Shown here: piece by piece, positions 42,904 through 50,820 of the stretch
Layout: every line of letters begins with the position of its first letter
How positions within the stretch are numbered: the stretch's first letter is position 1
The notes under the pieces: generated by a model
What the model saw: the letters and a program-made list of their open reading frames with translations, nothing else
Databases searched by the model: none
Told to the model about the DNA's origin: nothing
Position numbers and translations under genes: made by a program
From: Methanomassiliicoccaceae archaeon
GTDB lineage: Archaea; Thermoplasmatota; Thermoplasmata; Methanomassiliicoccales; Methanomethylophilaceae
DNA: 50,925 nt
Assembly: GCA_003550345.1 (NCBI GenBank)
Contig: PUJZ01000099.1
Location: 1 to 50,925, forward strand
Direction of reading: 5' to 3'

Positions 42904-43689
42904 CTACATCCCCTCCAGATCTATCATGGCCGCCGGGGCGCCGTTGGCGCAGGGGCAGGCCTGAAGCATGCTGATTATCTCGCCCTTTATCCGGATCATG
43001 TCCTTGCTGGCGAGGTCCCTGGGCCACGGTTCGTCGATCCGCCACTCCCTCTCGATCCTCCCCGGGGATGCGGACATTAGCACCACCCTGGTCCCGAGGA
43101 TCAGGGCCTCGTCGATGTTGTGGGTGACGAAGACCACGGTCTTCCTCTCCCGTTGCCAGAGATTCAGGACCTCGGTGTCGAGCTTGCGGCGGGTCTGCTC
43201 ATCCAGGCTTCCGAAGGGCTCGTCCATCAGCAGCAGCTCCGGCCCCATGGCGAGGGTCCGGGCTATGGCGACCCTCTGCTTCATCCCCCCGGAGAGGTCG
43301 TTGGGGCGCGAATGGGCGAAATCCTCCAGGCCGACGAGCCTGAGCTGCTCCATCGCCCTCTCCTCTTGGCGCTCCTCGCCCTGCAGAGAGAACATGACGT
43401 TCTTCAGCACCGACATCCAAGGATAGAGGCTGGATTCCTGGAACACCACGCCCCGGGCGGGCGAGGGGCCCCTTACCCTCTCCCCCCGGAAGAGAACCTC
43501 CCCCCGGCTGGGGGACTCGAAGCCCGCCAGCAGGTTCAGCGTGGTGCTCTTGCCGCAGCCGCTGGCGCCCACGAGGCAGAGGAACTCCCCCTCCTCCACC
43601 GCAAGGTCGACGTCCTTCAACGCCACCAGGCCCTTGCCGCTGCGAGGGTCGGTGAACACCTTGGACACGTTCCTCAGCTCCGTCGTCAC
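42904..43689 (-). CDS. ABC transporter ATPase (SsuB/TauB type)
   Basis: 261 residues. Walker A GASGCGKST, a Q-loop in VFQESSLYPWMSV, signature LSGGMKQRVAIARTL and Walker B LLLMDEPFGSLD are all intact. It belongs to the nitrate/sulfonate/taurine subfamily, in keeping with the permease and binding protein. It overlaps the permease stop (ATGA). Confidence 0.93.
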   Translation of the reverse strand: MTTELRNVSKVFTDPRSGKGLVALKDVDLAVEEGEFLCLVGASGCGKSTTLNLLAGFESPSRGEVLFRGERVRGPSPARGVVFQESSLYPWMSVLKNVMFSLQGEERQEERAMEQLRLVGLEDFAHSRPNDLSGGMKQRVAIARTLAMGPELLLMDEPFGSLDEQTRRKLDTEVLNLWQRERKTVVFVTHNIDEALILGTRVVLMSASPGRIEREWRIDEPWPRDLASKDMIRIKGEIISMLQACPCANGAPAAMIDLEGM

Positions 43690-44624
43690 AATTGATCCTC
43701 CCTGTCCAATCCCAGGCGGTGTCGCACCCTGTTCTCCAGGCTAACGAAGAACAGCTTCTCTATCGTGAGGCCGATGGCGCATATCACCATGATGCAGGCG
43801 AAAGCGGTGGTGAAATCGAGGTCGTAGCGCGACATGTATATGGAGAACCCCAGGCCCAGGGCCACGCCGACCACCATCTCGGCGGCGATCAGGACGCGCC
43901 ATCCGTTGGCAAGGCCGATCCTCATGCCGTTGATTATCGAAAGCGAGGCGGCGGGGAGCAGGACACTGAAGAACATGGCGCTGTCGTCCTTCCCCGACAT
44001 CCTGGCCACTCTTGTGAACACCGTCGGGACCTCGCGTATGCCGCCGGCGGTGTTGATTATGATGGGGGATAGGGCCGTCATGGCGATGATGAACACCGTG
44101 CCGGTCTCCCCCAGGCCGAAGAGGAGCATGGCTATGGGGATCCAAGCGAGCCCCGGTATCATCTGGAACACGTAGACGGGGATCATGCCCACCTCGTACA
44201 GCCGCGGCAGGGTGCCCAGGGCCATGCCGAAGCTCAAGCCGATTACCAGGGCGATGAGGTAGCCCTTGCCCCACCTCTCCAGCGATGCCGAGGTGTGGGC
44301 GTAGATGCTCGCGCCGTTGATGCCGGCGCCCCGCAGCAGCTCCCAAAGGACGGCGATGGTCTCGGGGGGCGTGGGGAAGGACACGCCGCGGATGTATATC
44401 ATGGCCTCCGCCACCGCCCACCAGAGCGCCACCACCAACAGGATGCCCAGGGCGGCGTTGCCTACGCCGCGGACGAGCAGACGGCCCCTCTCGGAGCGGA
44501 AGGTGAACTGTGCCCTTCCTTCCTCCAGGGCGGCCCTCGTCGCCTCCTCGCGGCCCTCCAAACCGGCATCCTTCAAACAGGCATCCCCTTGAGCTGTGAT
44601 TCCATTATTTGATTTCAATATCAA
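43686..44624 (-). CDS. ABC transporter permease (SsuC/TauC type)
   Basis: 312 residues with about six membrane helices. The EAA loop appears around TVFTRVARMSGKDDSAMFFSVLLPAAS. The start is uncertain: TTG 44624 is the first in frame, but other TTG codons follow (44618 and others). The N-terminal 45 residues are soluble and include a duplicated five-residue unit from a 15-bp tandem repeat. It heads the four-gene operon permease-ATPase-binding protein-UroD-like. The start codon lies inside the palindrome 44603-44630. Confidence 0.88.
   Translation of the reverse strand: MILKSNNGITAQGDACLKDAGLEGREEATRAALEEGRAQFTFRSERGRLLVRGVGNAALGILLVVALWWAVAEAMIYIRGVSFPTPPETIAVLWELLRGAGINGASIYAHTSASLERWGKGYLIALVIGLSFGMALGTLPRLYEVGMIPVYVFQMIPGLAWIPIAMLLFGLGETGTVFIIAMTALSPIIINTAGGIREVPTVFTRVARMSGKDDSAMFFSVLLPAASLSIINGMRIGLANGWRVLIAAEMVVGVALGLGFSIYMSRYDLDFTTAFACIMVICAIGLTIEKLFFVSLENRVRHRLGLDREDQL
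44557..44586. repeat. 15-bp imperfect tandem repeat in the permease 5' end
   Basis: Two units (44557-44571 and 44572-44586) agree at 13 of 15 positions and encode DACLK and DAGLE on the minus strand. Confidence 0.75.
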
Positions 44625-44630
44625 ATAATG
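44603..44630. promoter_or_regulatory. Palindromic operator-like element of the importer operon
   Basis: Perfect 11-bp arms CATTATTTGAT and ATCAAATAATG surround a six-base centre. It covers the predicted transcription start and the TTG start of the permease, where a bound repressor would block initiation. It is very A/T-rich in a G+C-rich genome. Confidence 0.6.
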
Positions 44631-44646
44631 TTACTAGAATTACTAA

Positions 44647-44658
44647 CAATTATTTAAT
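44647..44658 (-). promoter_or_regulatory. TATA box of the importer operon
   Basis: ATTAAATAATTG on the minus strand predicts transcription start near 44627, inside the palindrome. Between box and palindrome a TTACTA motif occurs twice (44631-44636 and 44640-44645). Confidence 0.5.
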
Positions 44659-44725
44659 GGGGGCGCATCGGAGCTTCAGCCCTCCGGCCGCAGGACGCCC
44701 GCCCCTTCCCGTCCGCACTCGCCGC

Positions 44726-45919
44726 TCAGTCGAACCAGGCCCTCATGGCGCCGACCAGGTCCAGCCTCTCCCAGGGGAGGTCCAGGTCGTCGCGGCCGAA
44801 ATGGCCGTAGCTGGCGGTGCGCCGGAACATCGGCTCCCTCAGCCCCAGCCTCTTGATTATGGCATAGGGCCTCCAGTCGAAGACATTCACGTCGGCCACC
44901 ATCTCGTTGATCCGCGCCTCGTCCACCTTGGCGGTGCCGAAGCAGTCCACCCAGACGGAGACGGGCCGCGCCACTCCGATGGCATAGGCCACCGCCACCT
45001 CGCACTTGTCGGCGAGGCCGGCGGCCACCACGTTCTTCGCCACGTAGCGGGCGGCGTAAGCGCCGCTGCGGTCAACCTTGCTGGCGTCCTTGCCGGAGAA
45101 GCATCCTCCCCCCACCCTGCCCACTCCGCCGTAGGTGTCGACGATGATCTTCCGCCCGGTGAGGCCGACGTCCGACTGCGGCCCGCCGATTACGAAGCGC
45201 CCGGTGGGGTTGATGTAGTACCGGGTCCTCCCGCTCACCAGCTCCGCGGGAATCACCGGCAGTATGACCTTGGTCTTGAGGTCCTCCTTCAGCTCCGCCT
45301 GGTCGATGCCGTCCTTGTGCTGCGATGAGAGGACCACCGCGTCCACGCCCACCGGCCTGCCGTCGAGGTAGCGGACGGTGACCTGGGCCTTGCCGTCCGG
45401 CCGCAGATAGTCGATCTCGCCGCTGCATCTGACCTCCGACAGCCGGCGGGTGAGCTTGTGCGCCAGCAGCAGCGGCAGCGGCATCATCTCCGCGGTCTCG
45501 TTGCTGGCGTACCCGTACATCATCCCCTGGTCGCCGGCGCCCATTAGGTCCTCCTCGCTCCCATCGGGGTCCGCCTTGTGCTCCTCGGAGCTGTCCACCC
45601 CGAGCGCGATGTCCGCCGACTGCTCCTTGAGGAGCAGCTGGACCTCGCAGTCGTCGAAGTTGAAGCCGACGCCCTCGGCGTCGTAGCCGATCTCCTTGAG
45701 GACGGAGCGCACCACCGCCTCCACGTCCACCTCCGCCCGGGAGCTTATCTCCCCCAGCACGATGACGCGGTCGGTGGTCACCACCGTCTCGCAGGCCACC
45801 CGGGCGTCGGGGTCCTGCTCCAGGTGCGCGTCCAGCACCGCATCCGATATCTGGTCGCAGACCTTGTCGGGGTGCCCGCCGGTGACCGATTCCGAGCTGA
45901 TTAGATAATGACGGCTCAT
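44726..45919 (-). CDS. metK: S-adenosylmethionine synthetase, bacterial/eukaryal type
   Basis: Makes AdoMet from Met and ATP. It has [46 protein letters not shown] and the PTGRFVIGG segment, i.e. the canonical MetK family, not the divergent archaeal MAT used by most archaea. It is 397 residues from ATG 45919, which follows TATA CCTATAAAATAC (45959-45948). An in-frame ATG at 45973 lies upstream of that box and is rejected. Horizontal acquisition is likely. Confidence 0.95.
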   Translation of the reverse strand: MSRHYLISSESVTGGHPDKVCDQISDAVLDAHLEQDPDARVACETVVTTDRVIVLGEISSRAEVDVEAVVRSVLKEIGYDAEGVGFNFDDCEVQLLLKEQSADIALGVDSSEEHKADPDGSEEDLMGAGDQGMMYGYASNETAEMMPLPLLLAHKLTRRLSEVRCSGEIDYLRPDGKAQVTVRYLDGRPVGVDAVVLSSQHKDGIDQAELKEDLKTKVILPVIPAELVSGRTRYYINPTGRFVIGGPQSDVGLTGRKIIVDTYGGVGRVGGGCFSGKDASKVDRSGAYAARYVAKNVVAAGLADKCEVAVAYAIGVARPVSVWVDCFGTAKVDEARINEMVADVNVFDWRPYAIIKRLGLREPMFRRTASYGHFGRDDLDLPWERLDLVGAMRAWFD

Positions 45920-45947
45920 CTTTATCGACGGGGAATCCCGTGGCTCG

Positions 45948-45959
45948 TATTTTATAGGA
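45948..45959 (-). promoter_or_regulatory. TATA box of metK
   Basis: CCTATAAAATAC on the minus strand, predicting transcription start about ten bases before ATG 45919. The divergent peroxiredoxin promoter is in the same intergenic region. Confidence 0.6.
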
Positions 45960-46049
45960 ACGTTCGCCGCCACCTTTTCCGGTGTAACGCCGATAAAGCG
46001 ATATAGTCCGCAGAAAAATCAAAGCCCATATATCGGAGGGAAACAGAGA

Positions 46050-46724
46050 ATGCATCACGACAAAGAGAGCAAAGGAGGCATACCTCTCATCGGGGACCCG
46101 TTCCCCGAGGTTGAGGTAAAGACCACGCATGGGATGATGAAGCTGCCGGAAGCCTACAAGGGCAAATGGTTCGTGCTCTTCAGCCACCCGGCCGACTTCA
46201 CGCCGGTCTGCACCACCGAGTTCGTGGCCTTCGCCAAGAGGTCGGACGAGTTCAAGGCCCTGGGCGCGGAGCTCATCGGCATGTCCATCGACCAGGTCTT
46301 CTCCCACATCAAGTGGGTGGAGTGGATCAAGGACAACCTCGATGTGGACATAGACTTCCCCATAATCGCCGACCACGGGGACTTCGCCAAGAAGCTGGGC
46401 ATGGTCCATCCCGGCAAGGGGAGCAACACCGTCCGCGCCGTGTTCATCATCGACCCCAAGGGGGTCATCCGGCTGATGATCTACTACCCGCAGGAGGTGG
46501 GCAGGAACATCGATGAGGTGTTGAGGTCCGTGAAGGCCCTGAAGACCGCCGACGAGATCGGCAGGGCGATGCCGGAGAACTGGCCGGAGAACAAGTGCCT
46601 GGACCTCGGCAGCAAGGTCATCATCCCCCCTGCCACCACCGTCAAGGACGCCTACGAGCGCCGCGCCAAGAAGGCGGAGGGCGCCTACGACTGGTGGTTC
46701 GCGACCGAGGACCACAAGGGCTGA
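46050..46724 (+). CDS. Peroxiredoxin (Prx6/archaeal type)
   Basis: Reduces peroxides. The peroxidatic Cys is C54 in [12 protein letters not shown], and the archaeal C-terminal extension includes a further Cys, C183 in ENKCLDL. It is 224 residues. A ribosome site CGGAGGGA precedes the ATG. It stands before a PadR-FetA-FetB metal export group, consistent with a link between iron and oxidative stress. Confidence 0.94.
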   Translation: MHHDKESKGGIPLIGDPFPEVEVKTTHGMMKLPEAYKGKWFVLFSHPADFTPVCTTEFVAFAKRSDEFKALGAELIGMSIDQVFSHIKWVEWIKDNLDVDIDFPIIADHGDFAKKLGMVHPGKGSNTVRAVFIIDPKGVIRLMIYYPQEVGRNIDEVLRSVKALKTADEIGRAMPENWPENKCLDLGSKVIIPPATTVKDAYERRAKKAEGAYDWWFATEDHKG

Positions 46725-46769
46725 GCCCGCCCTCCCAAACCCATTACACCTTTTCCCTTGGCAGGCGGA

Positions 46770-46780
46770 TTTATAATATC
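46770..46780 (+). promoter_or_regulatory. TATA box of the PadR-fetAB operon
   Basis: TTTATAATATC lies about 30 bases before the PadR ATG, directly followed by the palindrome at 46786-46808. Confidence 0.55.
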
Positions 46781-46785
46781 GGATG

Positions 46786-46808
46786 TCGTTATCGTTTTCC
46801 GATAACGA
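46786..46808. promoter_or_regulatory. Palindromic operator-like element before padR
   Basis: TCGTTATCG and CGATAACGA (nine-base arms, five-base centre) lie between the TATA box and the PadR ATG, with the last base being the A of that ATG. This is a classic place for an autorepressor site. Confidence 0.6.
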
Positions 46809-47110
46809 TGTACGAGAAGAAGCTTGTGCTCTGTTTCATAAGGGTGCATGTGCTGCATCATGCCGCCTCCCCCGAAGGAACCTACGGCCTGTGGATGATC
46901 GAGGAGCTGGCCCGCCACGGTTACCAGGCCAGCCCGGGCACGGTCTACCCGATACTGAAGGAGATGGAGGCCGCCGGCCTGCTGCGCTCTGAACGCGAGC
47001 TGGTATCGGGCCGCTACCGGCGCGTGTACCGGGCGACCGCCGCCGGAAGGGAGCTGCTCGAGCGACTGCGCGGCAAGGTCCGCGAGCTCTACGAGGAGGT
47101 GTCCTGTTGA
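46808..47110 (+). CDS. PadR-family transcriptional regulator
   Basis: A 100-residue winged helix with GTYGLWMIEELARHGYQASPGTVYPILKEMEAAGLLRS (the PadR core, cited in part: GTVYPILKEMEAAGLL) and a C-terminal helix for dimerisation. It probably represses its own operon through the adjacent palindrome. It overlaps the fetA-like start by four bases. The effector (iron or another ligand) is unknown. Confidence 0.9.
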   Translation: MYEKKLVLCFIRVHVLHHAASPEGTYGLWMIEELARHGYQASPGTVYPILKEMEAAGLLRSERELVSGRYRRVYRATAAGRELLERLRGKVRELYEEVSC

Positions 47111-47781
47111 CGGCCTACCGTCTGAAGGGCGTCGCCAAGTCGGTGGGGGGGAAGGAGGTGCTGAGCTCGGTGGACTTCGAGGCCAGGGAGGGCGAGGTGA
47201 CCGCCCTGGTGGGCCCGTCGGGAAGCGGCAAGTCGACCCTGCTGCGCATACTCAACCGTCTCATCGACCCCGACCGGGGCATCGCCGAGTACCGGGGCGA
47301 GGACCTGCGGCTATGGGACCCCCTTGAGCTGCGCCGGGAGGCAGTGCTGGTCCCTCAGGAGGCGGTCATGTTCCCCGGGAGCGTCGCCGAGAACGTGGGG
47401 TACGCGGCAAGGCTTCACGGCCGGGCGGGCATGGACAGCGCCGCCGCCCTGCAGGCGGCCGGGCTGCCCCCCTCGTTCCTGGACCGGGACGCAGAGAGGC
47501 TCTCCGGCGGTGAGCGGAAGAGGGTCTCCCTCGCCCGCGCCCTGGCCTTGGCGCCGCGCACGCTGCTTCTCGACGAGCCCACCGCCGGCGTCGACCCCCG
47601 CAGTGCCATCTCGATCGAGGCCAGCGTCATGAGGATGAGGGACGGCGGCGGCACCGTGGTCTGGGTAACGCACGACGTGGAGCAGGCGTTGAGGGTCGCC
47701 GACCGGATAGCCAACCTCAAGGCGGGCAGGGCGGGCCCTTCGCAACCAAGAAAGGATTTCAGATGGGGGGAGGCCTTCTGA
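47107..47781 (+). CDS. FetA-like ABC ATPase (metal export)
   Basis: 224 residues. Walker A GPSGSGKST, signature LSGGERKRVSLARAL and Walker B LLLDEPTAGVD are intact. It resembles YbbL/FetA, which with FetB exports iron and protects from peroxide stress. The start is TTG 47107, inside the PadR stop region, with GAGGAGGTG upstream. The gene overlaps the FetB-like gene by about 19 bases. Confidence 0.87.
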   Translation: MTAYRLKGVAKSVGGKEVLSSVDFEAREGEVTALVGPSGSGKSTLLRILNRLIDPDRGIAEYRGEDLRLWDPLELRREAVLVPQEAVMFPGSVAENVGYAARLHGRAGMDSAAALQAAGLPPSFLDRDAERLSGGERKRVSLARALALAPRTLLLDEPTAGVDPRSAISIEASVMRMRDGGGTVVWVTHDVEQALRVADRIANLKAGRAGPSQPRKDFRWGEAF

Positions 47782-48575
47782 GCGCTGGCCTTCCGGCCAC
47801 ATGGCAGGAGGGGGCCCTGGTCCTCGCCCTCGCATCCATGCTGTTCTTCCTGGTGGTGGCGGTCTCTGCATGGAGGGGGCTGCGCCTGGGGAAGGACCTG
47901 AGCACCGGATTCATCCTGGGAGGGGCGCAGCTGGCCCTGGTCTCTTTGATCCTCATGGCGCTCATCGAATGGCACGCCCGTGGATCCCTCTGGCTGCCGG
48001 CGGCGGCGCTGCTGGTGGTGGGGATGGCGGCCATCGGCGGGCGGCGGTCCGCACAGCGGACGCCGGACATGCCCCAAGCCTTCCGGATCACCACGTCCTC
48101 AATCGCCTTCGGCTCCGTGCTCGCCCTCTCGGTGCTGCTGCTGGCGGGCGCTCTGCCGTTGCGCCCGGAGTTCCTCATACCCTTGGCGGGCATGGCCTTC
48201 GGCAACTCCATGGACATATGCTCGCTGACCATGGAGAGGATAACCCGCGAGTTCCGCATGAACAGGGGCGCGGTGGAGGCGCGGCTGTCGCTGGGGGCGA
48301 GCTCAGCCCAGGCGATGGAGGAGGTCGACCGCATGGCTGTCCGCGCCGCGCTGATACCCACCATCGACCGCATGAAGACGCTGGGGGTGATATTCATCCC
48401 GGGGGCGATGGCGGGGCTGATCATGGCCGGGGTCGAGCCGCTGGTGGCGGCGCAGTTCCAACTGGTCATCTTCCTGATGATAGTCGGCGGCGGCGTGATG
48501 ACCGCCCTCGCGGCGGCCACGCTCTGCCGCGGCTCCTTCTTCAACCGGGAGCACCAGATCGAGGACTGGGTATGA
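47763..48575 (+). CDS. FetB-like permease (UPF0014)
   Basis: 270 residues, about seven membrane helices. It shows GMAFGNSMDICSLTMERI, an EARLSLGASSAQAM cytoplasmic helix and FIPGAMAGLIMAGVEPLVAAQFQLVIF, which identify UPF0014/FetB. The ATG start falls in the end of the FetA-like gene. Confidence 0.9.
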   Translation: MGGGLLSAGLPATWQEGALVLALASMLFFLVVAVSAWRGLRLGKDLSTGFILGGAQLALVSLILMALIEWHARGSLWLPAAALLVVGMAAIGGRRSAQRTPDMPQAFRITTSSIAFGSVLALSVLLLAGALPLRPEFLIPLAGMAFGNSMDICSLTMERITREFRMNRGAVEARLSLGASSAQAMEEVDRMAVRAALIPTIDRMKTLGVIFIPGAMAGLIMAGVEPLVAAQFQLVIFLMIVGGGVMTALAAATLCRGSFFNREHQIEDWV

Positions 48576-48618
48576 GCGAGGGCAATCAATTTAAGCCGCG
48601 TACGCGGATGGGGTGCCT

Positions 48619-49110
48619 ATGAGCCCCATAGGCCAAGAGGAGCTTTTCCTGGCGCTGTTCTTCGTCGCCATGCTCATGGCCGCGCTCTCGGTCCCGCGGC
48701 TGCTGGTCACCGTCCGTGCCTCCAGCAAGGAGATCGGCCGCTACCGCGAGCTGCGGGGCATAAAGGACCTGAACGGGCTGCCGGCCTCGGCCGCCGCCCG
48801 CCAGGAGTGGGAGAGGGCCCGCTCCCCCATCGGCTACGGGACCCTGCTGCTGGGGGAGATCGAGAGGCTGAACGACCTCCGCCCCGTGGCCATCCAGGCG
48901 CAGACCTCGGCGCTGCTGATGGCGCTGATAGCCGTCGTGCCCGGCTTCGAGGCCGCGGTGCTGGCGTTCGCCGTCGCCCTGATCGTGGCGGTGCTGGCCG
49001 CGTCGGTGTACGCCAGCAGGCTGAGCGAGCGCTATGTGCGGGAGTACATGGAGATGCTCAAGGAGCTGGAGCCGGAGAACGACAACGGCCTGGGCAGCAT
49101 ATACGGCTGA
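48619..49110 (+). CDS. Three-helix membrane protein, unknown
   Basis: 163 residues. An N-terminal helix (LFLALFFVAMLMAALSVP), then a charged cytoplasmic region with two short helices (RYRELRGIKDLNGLP, EWERARSPIGY), and two closely spaced C-terminal helices (ALLMALIAVVPGFEAAVLA onward). I recognise no family. It is upstream of the cyclophilin gene and may be transcribed with it. Confidence 0.6.
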   Translation: MSPIGQEELFLALFFVAMLMAALSVPRLLVTVRASSKEIGRYRELRGIKDLNGLPASAAARQEWERARSPIGYGTLLLGEIERLNDLRPVAIQAQTSALLMALIAVVPGFEAAVLAFAVALIVAVLAASVYASRLSERYVREYMEMLKELEPENDNGLGSIYG

Positions 49111-49146
49111 GAAAAGGTATTTCAGCCCCAAGGCCCTGCCGGGGGC

Positions 49147-49635
49147 ATGGAGAACGACAGCAGGGTCCTGCTGGAGACGGACAAGGGCGACATCGTCCTC
49201 CGGCTCTACAGCGACATGCCCATAACCGCCGGCAACTTCTCCGACCTGGTGGCGAAGGGCTTCTACGACGGCACAGTGTTCCACCGCGTCATACCCGGCT
49301 TCATGGTCCAAGGGGGGGACCCTGAGGGCAGCGGCCGCGGCGGCCCCGGCTACACGATCGAGGACGAGTTCGCCCCCGGCCGCTCGAACCTGCGCGGCAC
49401 GGTGGCCATGGCGAACACCGGAAGGCCCAACAGCGGCGGCAGCCAGTTCTTCATCAACCTGGTCGACAACCGCTATCTGGACTGGGACGACCCCCGCTAT
49501 CCGGAGGTCAGGCACCCGGTGTTCGCCGAGGTCGTCGAGGGGATGGACGCGGTGGACGCGATCGCCGCCGTGCCCACTGGGGCCCAGGACCGCCCCTTGG
49601 AGGAGCTGCGGATACTGAAGGCCGCACTGCTCTAG
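49147..49635 (+). CDS. Cyclophilin-type peptidyl-prolyl cis-trans isomerase
   Basis: 162 residues, cytoplasmic. It contains the active-site FHRVIPGFMVQGGDP, GGPGYTIEDEF and TGRPNSGGSQFFI segments. Helps proline isomerisation during folding. No signal peptide is visible. Confidence 0.94.
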   Translation: MENDSRVLLETDKGDIVLRLYSDMPITAGNFSDLVAKGFYDGTVFHRVIPGFMVQGGDPEGSGRGGPGYTIEDEFAPGRSNLRGTVAMANTGRPNSGGSQFFINLVDNRYLDWDDPRYPEVRHPVFAEVVEGMDAVDAIAAVPTGAQDRPLEELRILKAALL

Positions 49636-49684
49636 GAGGAAACAGGTTATAAATCAGGACTGGCATTAACCCGCAGGTGTATTC

Positions 49685-50044
49685 ATGGACGAGAGACCGA
49701 GGAACGTCTTCATATCATCGGTGCTGGCCCTCGCGGCCGCGGTGGGCGCGATGGCGATGGCCTTCTACAGCATCACCGTGCAGGACCTCTACGCAACCGG
49801 GGCATTCCTGGCCCTGGGCGTTCTGACCTTGGCATTCGCGGGCGGCCTGATGCAGGGCACCCAGTGGACCTGGGAGCTAACCATGGCCGCAGGGGTGGCG
49901 ATAATGGTCCTCGGCCTGGCGGCCCTGCTGCTGGCGGCGGTGGAGGCGCTGCCGGTCATCCTGCTGCTGCTGGTCATCGCCGTCGCCGTGCTGCTCTCCA
50001 GCAGCGAGGACGCCAAGTACTGGTACCTCTACGACAGGCTTTGA
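49685..50044 (+). CDS. Four-helix membrane protein, unknown
   Basis: 119 residues with four hydrophobic helices filling most of the length and an acidic/aromatic end (SSEDAKYWYLYDRL). No family is recognised. TATA-like GGTTATAAATC lies about 30 bases upstream, so it has its own promoter. Confidence 0.65.
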   Translation: MDERPRNVFISSVLALAAAVGAMAMAFYSITVQDLYATGAFLALGVLTLAFAGGLMQGTQWTWELTMAAGVAIMVLGLAALLLAAVEALPVILLLLVIAVAVLLSSSEDAKYWYLYDRL

Positions 50045-50182
50045 GCCCGGCGGAGGGCAAACCCTTTACCTCTGCCCCTCAGCGCTCGCTTTTCAACGGG
50101 AAGCATTCTGGCTTCTCCGGCAAAGGCCATTATTGGCCGGTAGGTGGAAAAACGGTATATACACGGCATCGGATGACAGTGC

Positions 50183-50749
50183 ATGGCTTCCGGCACTCCG
50201 TTCATATCCGCCGCGGCGCTGGCCGCCTTGGCGCTGTCGCTGCTGCTGCTGGCGGCGCCGCAGCCTCTGGAGGCCGGCGAGGTCCGGCCGGCATGCAGCG
50301 CCTGCGAGGCCGACCTCTCCCATCTCGGCGATGTGATGGAGTTCTCCCTGGACGGGGGCGAGCACCGCTCATTCAGCGATAATCTCGATGACCTCTACCA
50401 CCTGCGTTACAACCTCTCCGTGCTGTCAGGCGGTCCGGCGAAGCTCCACATAATGGACAAGGACAACTACCAGGCCTTCAAGGACGGAAGTGCCTACAGC
50501 GTGCTTCACAGCGCCGACGCCGACGCCTCTTCGCCGGCGGAAGGCCTCTATGAGACGAACTTCAGCGGCGAGCACGTGGTCGTCGTCATCAACGAAGGCC
50601 AAGGCAGCAGCGAGCTGAGGCTGGCCGCCAACATCGACCTCGAGGATGACAGCGGCATCCTGCTGGCAGCGGGGGCGGCCATCGCCGCCGCGGCCCTGCT
50701 GGCGGCCCTTCTCTACCGCAGGTCCAAGGGCGGATGCTGTTCGCCGTGA
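50183..50749 (+). CDS. Secreted, C-terminally membrane-anchored protein, unknown
   Basis: 188 residues: N-terminal signal (AALAALALSLLLLAAPQPLEAG), an extracytoplasmic domain of about 120 residues with CSAC near its start and a beta-rich DSDD/GGE pattern, then one C-terminal helix (AAGAAIAAAALLAALLY) and a short basic cytoplasmic tail with RRSKGGCC. It looks like a surface-exposed protein. TATA-like GGTATATAC about 28 bases upstream predicts a leaderless message. No family is recognised. Confidence 0.7.
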   Translation: MASGTPFISAAALAALALSLLLLAAPQPLEAGEVRPACSACEADLSHLGDVMEFSLDGGEHRSFSDNLDDLYHLRYNLSVLSGGPAKLHIMDKDNYQAFKDGSAYSVLHSADADASSPAEGLYETNFSGEHVVVVINEGQGSSELRLAANIDLEDDSGILLAAGAAIAAAALLAALLYRRSKGGCCSP

Positions 50750-50820
50750 TCGCCTTGCGGCCACCTTGCGCGAACGGCGCTAGATAAGGAGAAATACCTC
50801 TTGTTTTCATATAATCCATT

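Noticed and set aside
45920-45973. Upstream ATG of metK
   Set aside because: It lies upstream of the TATA box predicted for metK, so it would not be transcribed.
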